NCBI GenBank assembly: GCA_017643645.1
Contig: JAEPNB010000007.1
Location: forward strand, 124,001 to 188,000
Source: Balneola sp.
GTDB lineage: Bacteria; Bacteroidota; Rhodothermia; Balneolales; Balneolaceae
Reading direction: 5' to 3'
Length of the DNA stretch: 64,000 nt
The notes under the pieces were generated by a model that had not been told where the DNA came from, did no database searches, and saw only the letters and a program-made list of their open reading frames with translations. Below are positions 63,133 to 64,000 of the stretch, piece after piece. The position numbers were made by a program, and so were the translations under genes. The stretch's first letter is position 1. Every line of letters starts with the position of its first letter.

Positions 63133-63591
63133 TTGGAAAAAAAGCTCATTGATGTATATCCTTACAGAATAAACGGCAAGAACGTTGAGTTTTTGATCTT
63201 AAAACGTTCATCCAAAAAGATATATGCCAATCAATGGCGAATGGTAGGCGGTAAAGTGGAAGAAGGGGAAACCTTTTGGCAAGCTGCTTTAAGAGAGTTG
63301 AAGGAAGAGATTTCAGAAAAGCCTTCTAGTTTCTGGACAGTTCCATCAGTTAACTCTTTTTATGAACACAAAACTGATACCATTCACCAAATTCCGGCAT
63401 TTGCAGCGAAAATAGAATGGACTGATGAACGTATTAATCTGGATGACGAACATTCAGGATATTTATGGGTTAAAGCTGACCAAATCAATGAGTATATTCA
63501 TTGGCCGGAACAAAAAAGATTGATACGACTGATAAACGATATCCTAATCAACCAACAAATCTTACCAGAGTGGATCATAGATCTGAAATAA
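63133..63591 (+). CDS. Nudix hydrolase
   Basis: A 152-residue Nudix enzyme. The box GKVEEGETFWQAALRELKEEI (20 residues shown in two parts: GKVEEGE and RELKEEI) fits G-x5-E-x7-RE-x2-EE. The first part VEFLILKRSSKKIYANQWRMVGG is also typical. Likely hydrolyses a nucleoside diphosphate derivative. TTG start, 12 bp after greA; its 3' end overlaps the next frame. Confidence 0.88.
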   Translation: MEKKLIDVYPYRINGKNVEFLILKRSSKKIYANQWRMVGGKVEEGETFWQAALRELKEEISEKPSSFWTVPSVNSFYEHKTDTIHQIPAFAAKIEWTDERINLDDEHSGYLWVKADQINEYIHWPEQKRLIRLINDILINQQILPEWIIDLK

Positions 63592-64000
63592 CTAAATTTT
63601 TTTCTTTCATTTTTGTTTGGTTGATAACCTGTAGTTCACTGATTTCTCAGGATAATTACGGGAAATATAAATTTACTCCTGCTCCGGATGTATGGTATAA
63701 CTCTGTTGACGGAGTTCGATTAGGGATCAGAGTTCTAGGTGAACACGAAGGTTCTTTCAAAGATGGTCCACATCGACTTGACGCCGGTTTGTGGCTGGGG
63801 ACAAATTTTCCAGACAACCCGGTTTCTTACTACCTCAGTTTTACAGAGCCCGTAAAATCAATTTCAGATTTTGGTGAAGAGGGAAGTATTCAGGCTGTCT
63901 CCGGTATAAGAACGGGATTTTCTAGTCATTCTGTTTCATTGAACAAACGCTGGCAAGACGGATTTAATGAACTCAGATATAAAGAATTTTCTGCTTCTTT
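63570..64000 (+). CDS. exported protein, 5' part only
   Basis: An open frame from GTG 63570, overlapping the Nudix stop by 22 bp, runs to the window end (143 codons). It starts with a signal-like segment (TKFFSFIFVWLITCSSLISQ, perhaps a lipobox LITCSS) and continues NYGKYKFTPAPDVWYNSVDGVRLGIRVLGEHEGSF, beta-rich, with a pattern seen in outer membrane barrel-type proteins. No family is assigned with confidence; the rest is outside the window. Confidence 0.55.
   Translation, partial: MDHRSEITKFFSFIFVWLITCSSLISQDNYGKYKFTPAPDVWYNSVDGVRLGIRVLGEHEGSFKDGPHRLDAGLWLGTNFPDNPVSYYLSFTEPVKSISDFGEEGSIQAVSGIRTGFSSHSVSLNKRWQDGFNELRYKEFSAS

Noticed and set aside
1-64000. CRISPR array, tRNA or rRNA genes
   Set aside because: No regularly spaced direct repeats with unique spacers and no tRNA-like cloverleaf or rRNA segment were seen by eye; a covariance-model scan was not possible.

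Overview
This 64 kb window is chromosomal DNA from an AT-rich Gram-negative bacterium of the Bacteroidota/Balneolota/Rhodothermota group, most likely Balneolota-like. The evidence is two proteins with C-terminal sorting domains of the type IX secretion kind (one with the NYPNPFNPST motif), PorV/PorQ-like outer membrane proteins, a bacillithiol enzyme (BshC), a canonical nuo operon, many lipoproteins with short lipoboxes, frequent TTG start codons, and intergenic palindromic repeats of a sort common in these phyla. Species cannot be named from the sequence. I see no rRNA, tRNA, CRISPR array, transposase or phage gene.

Layout. 1-6961 (minus): nuoA-B-C-D-E-F-[four-helix-bundle gene]-G-H of respiratory complex I; nuoF has lost its last residues by a frameshift, just upstream of the inserted four-helix-bundle gene. 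7179-11407 (plus): DUF151 nuclease-like protein, bshC, 5-formyl-THF cyclo-ligase, PspC-domain protein, tmk. 11620-13920 (minus): MMPL/RND-type exporter. 14066-16696 (plus): two half-size DUF4331 proteins and a TPR lipoprotein. 16811-23686 (plus): heavy-metal RND efflux cassette with three His-rich proteins (TolC-like, adaptor, CzcA/CusA-like pump). 23691-25052 (minus): DUF1302-like outer membrane protein; a relic of the same gene tail lies at 16707-16793 on the other side of the efflux cassette. 25218-33295 (plus): START-like protein, aroE, pgeF, HDAC-family protein, a secreted T9SS-tailed protein flanked by a 55 bp direct repeat, then dxr-rseP-psd-pssA. 33323-43774 (minus): an apparent operon of a lipoprotein, a T9SS-tailed propeller protein, two PorV-like barrels, two glycosyltransferases, a Wzx-like flippase, a polysaccharide deacetylase-like protein and wecB. 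43949-52209 (plus): a complete trp operon trpE-S-G-D-C-F-B-A including tryptophanyl-tRNA synthetase, preceded by a leader peptide with three consecutive Trp codons and an intrinsic terminator. 52220-57972 (plus): DUF4837 lipoprotein and the biotin genes bioF-[esterase]-bioC-bioD-bioA. 58227-61300: accessory genes and repeat-rich spacers, with a SpoU methyltransferase. 61302-64000: TetA-like MFS transporter, greA, Nudix hydrolase and the start of an exported protein.

The most interesting points are: (1) a complete transcription attenuator for the trp operon, not previously in the gene list, that would also control trpS; (2) three places where a block of DNA sits between imperfect direct copies of the end of a neighbouring gene (OMP tail around the metal-efflux cassette, HDAC tail around the T9SS-tailed gene, trpA head around a repeat element), suggesting a shared way of acquiring cassettes; (3) nuoF truncation beside an inserted four-helix-bundle gene; (4) an unassigned serine-hydrolase gene in the position of the pimeloyl-ACP methyl ester esterase of the biotin operon.
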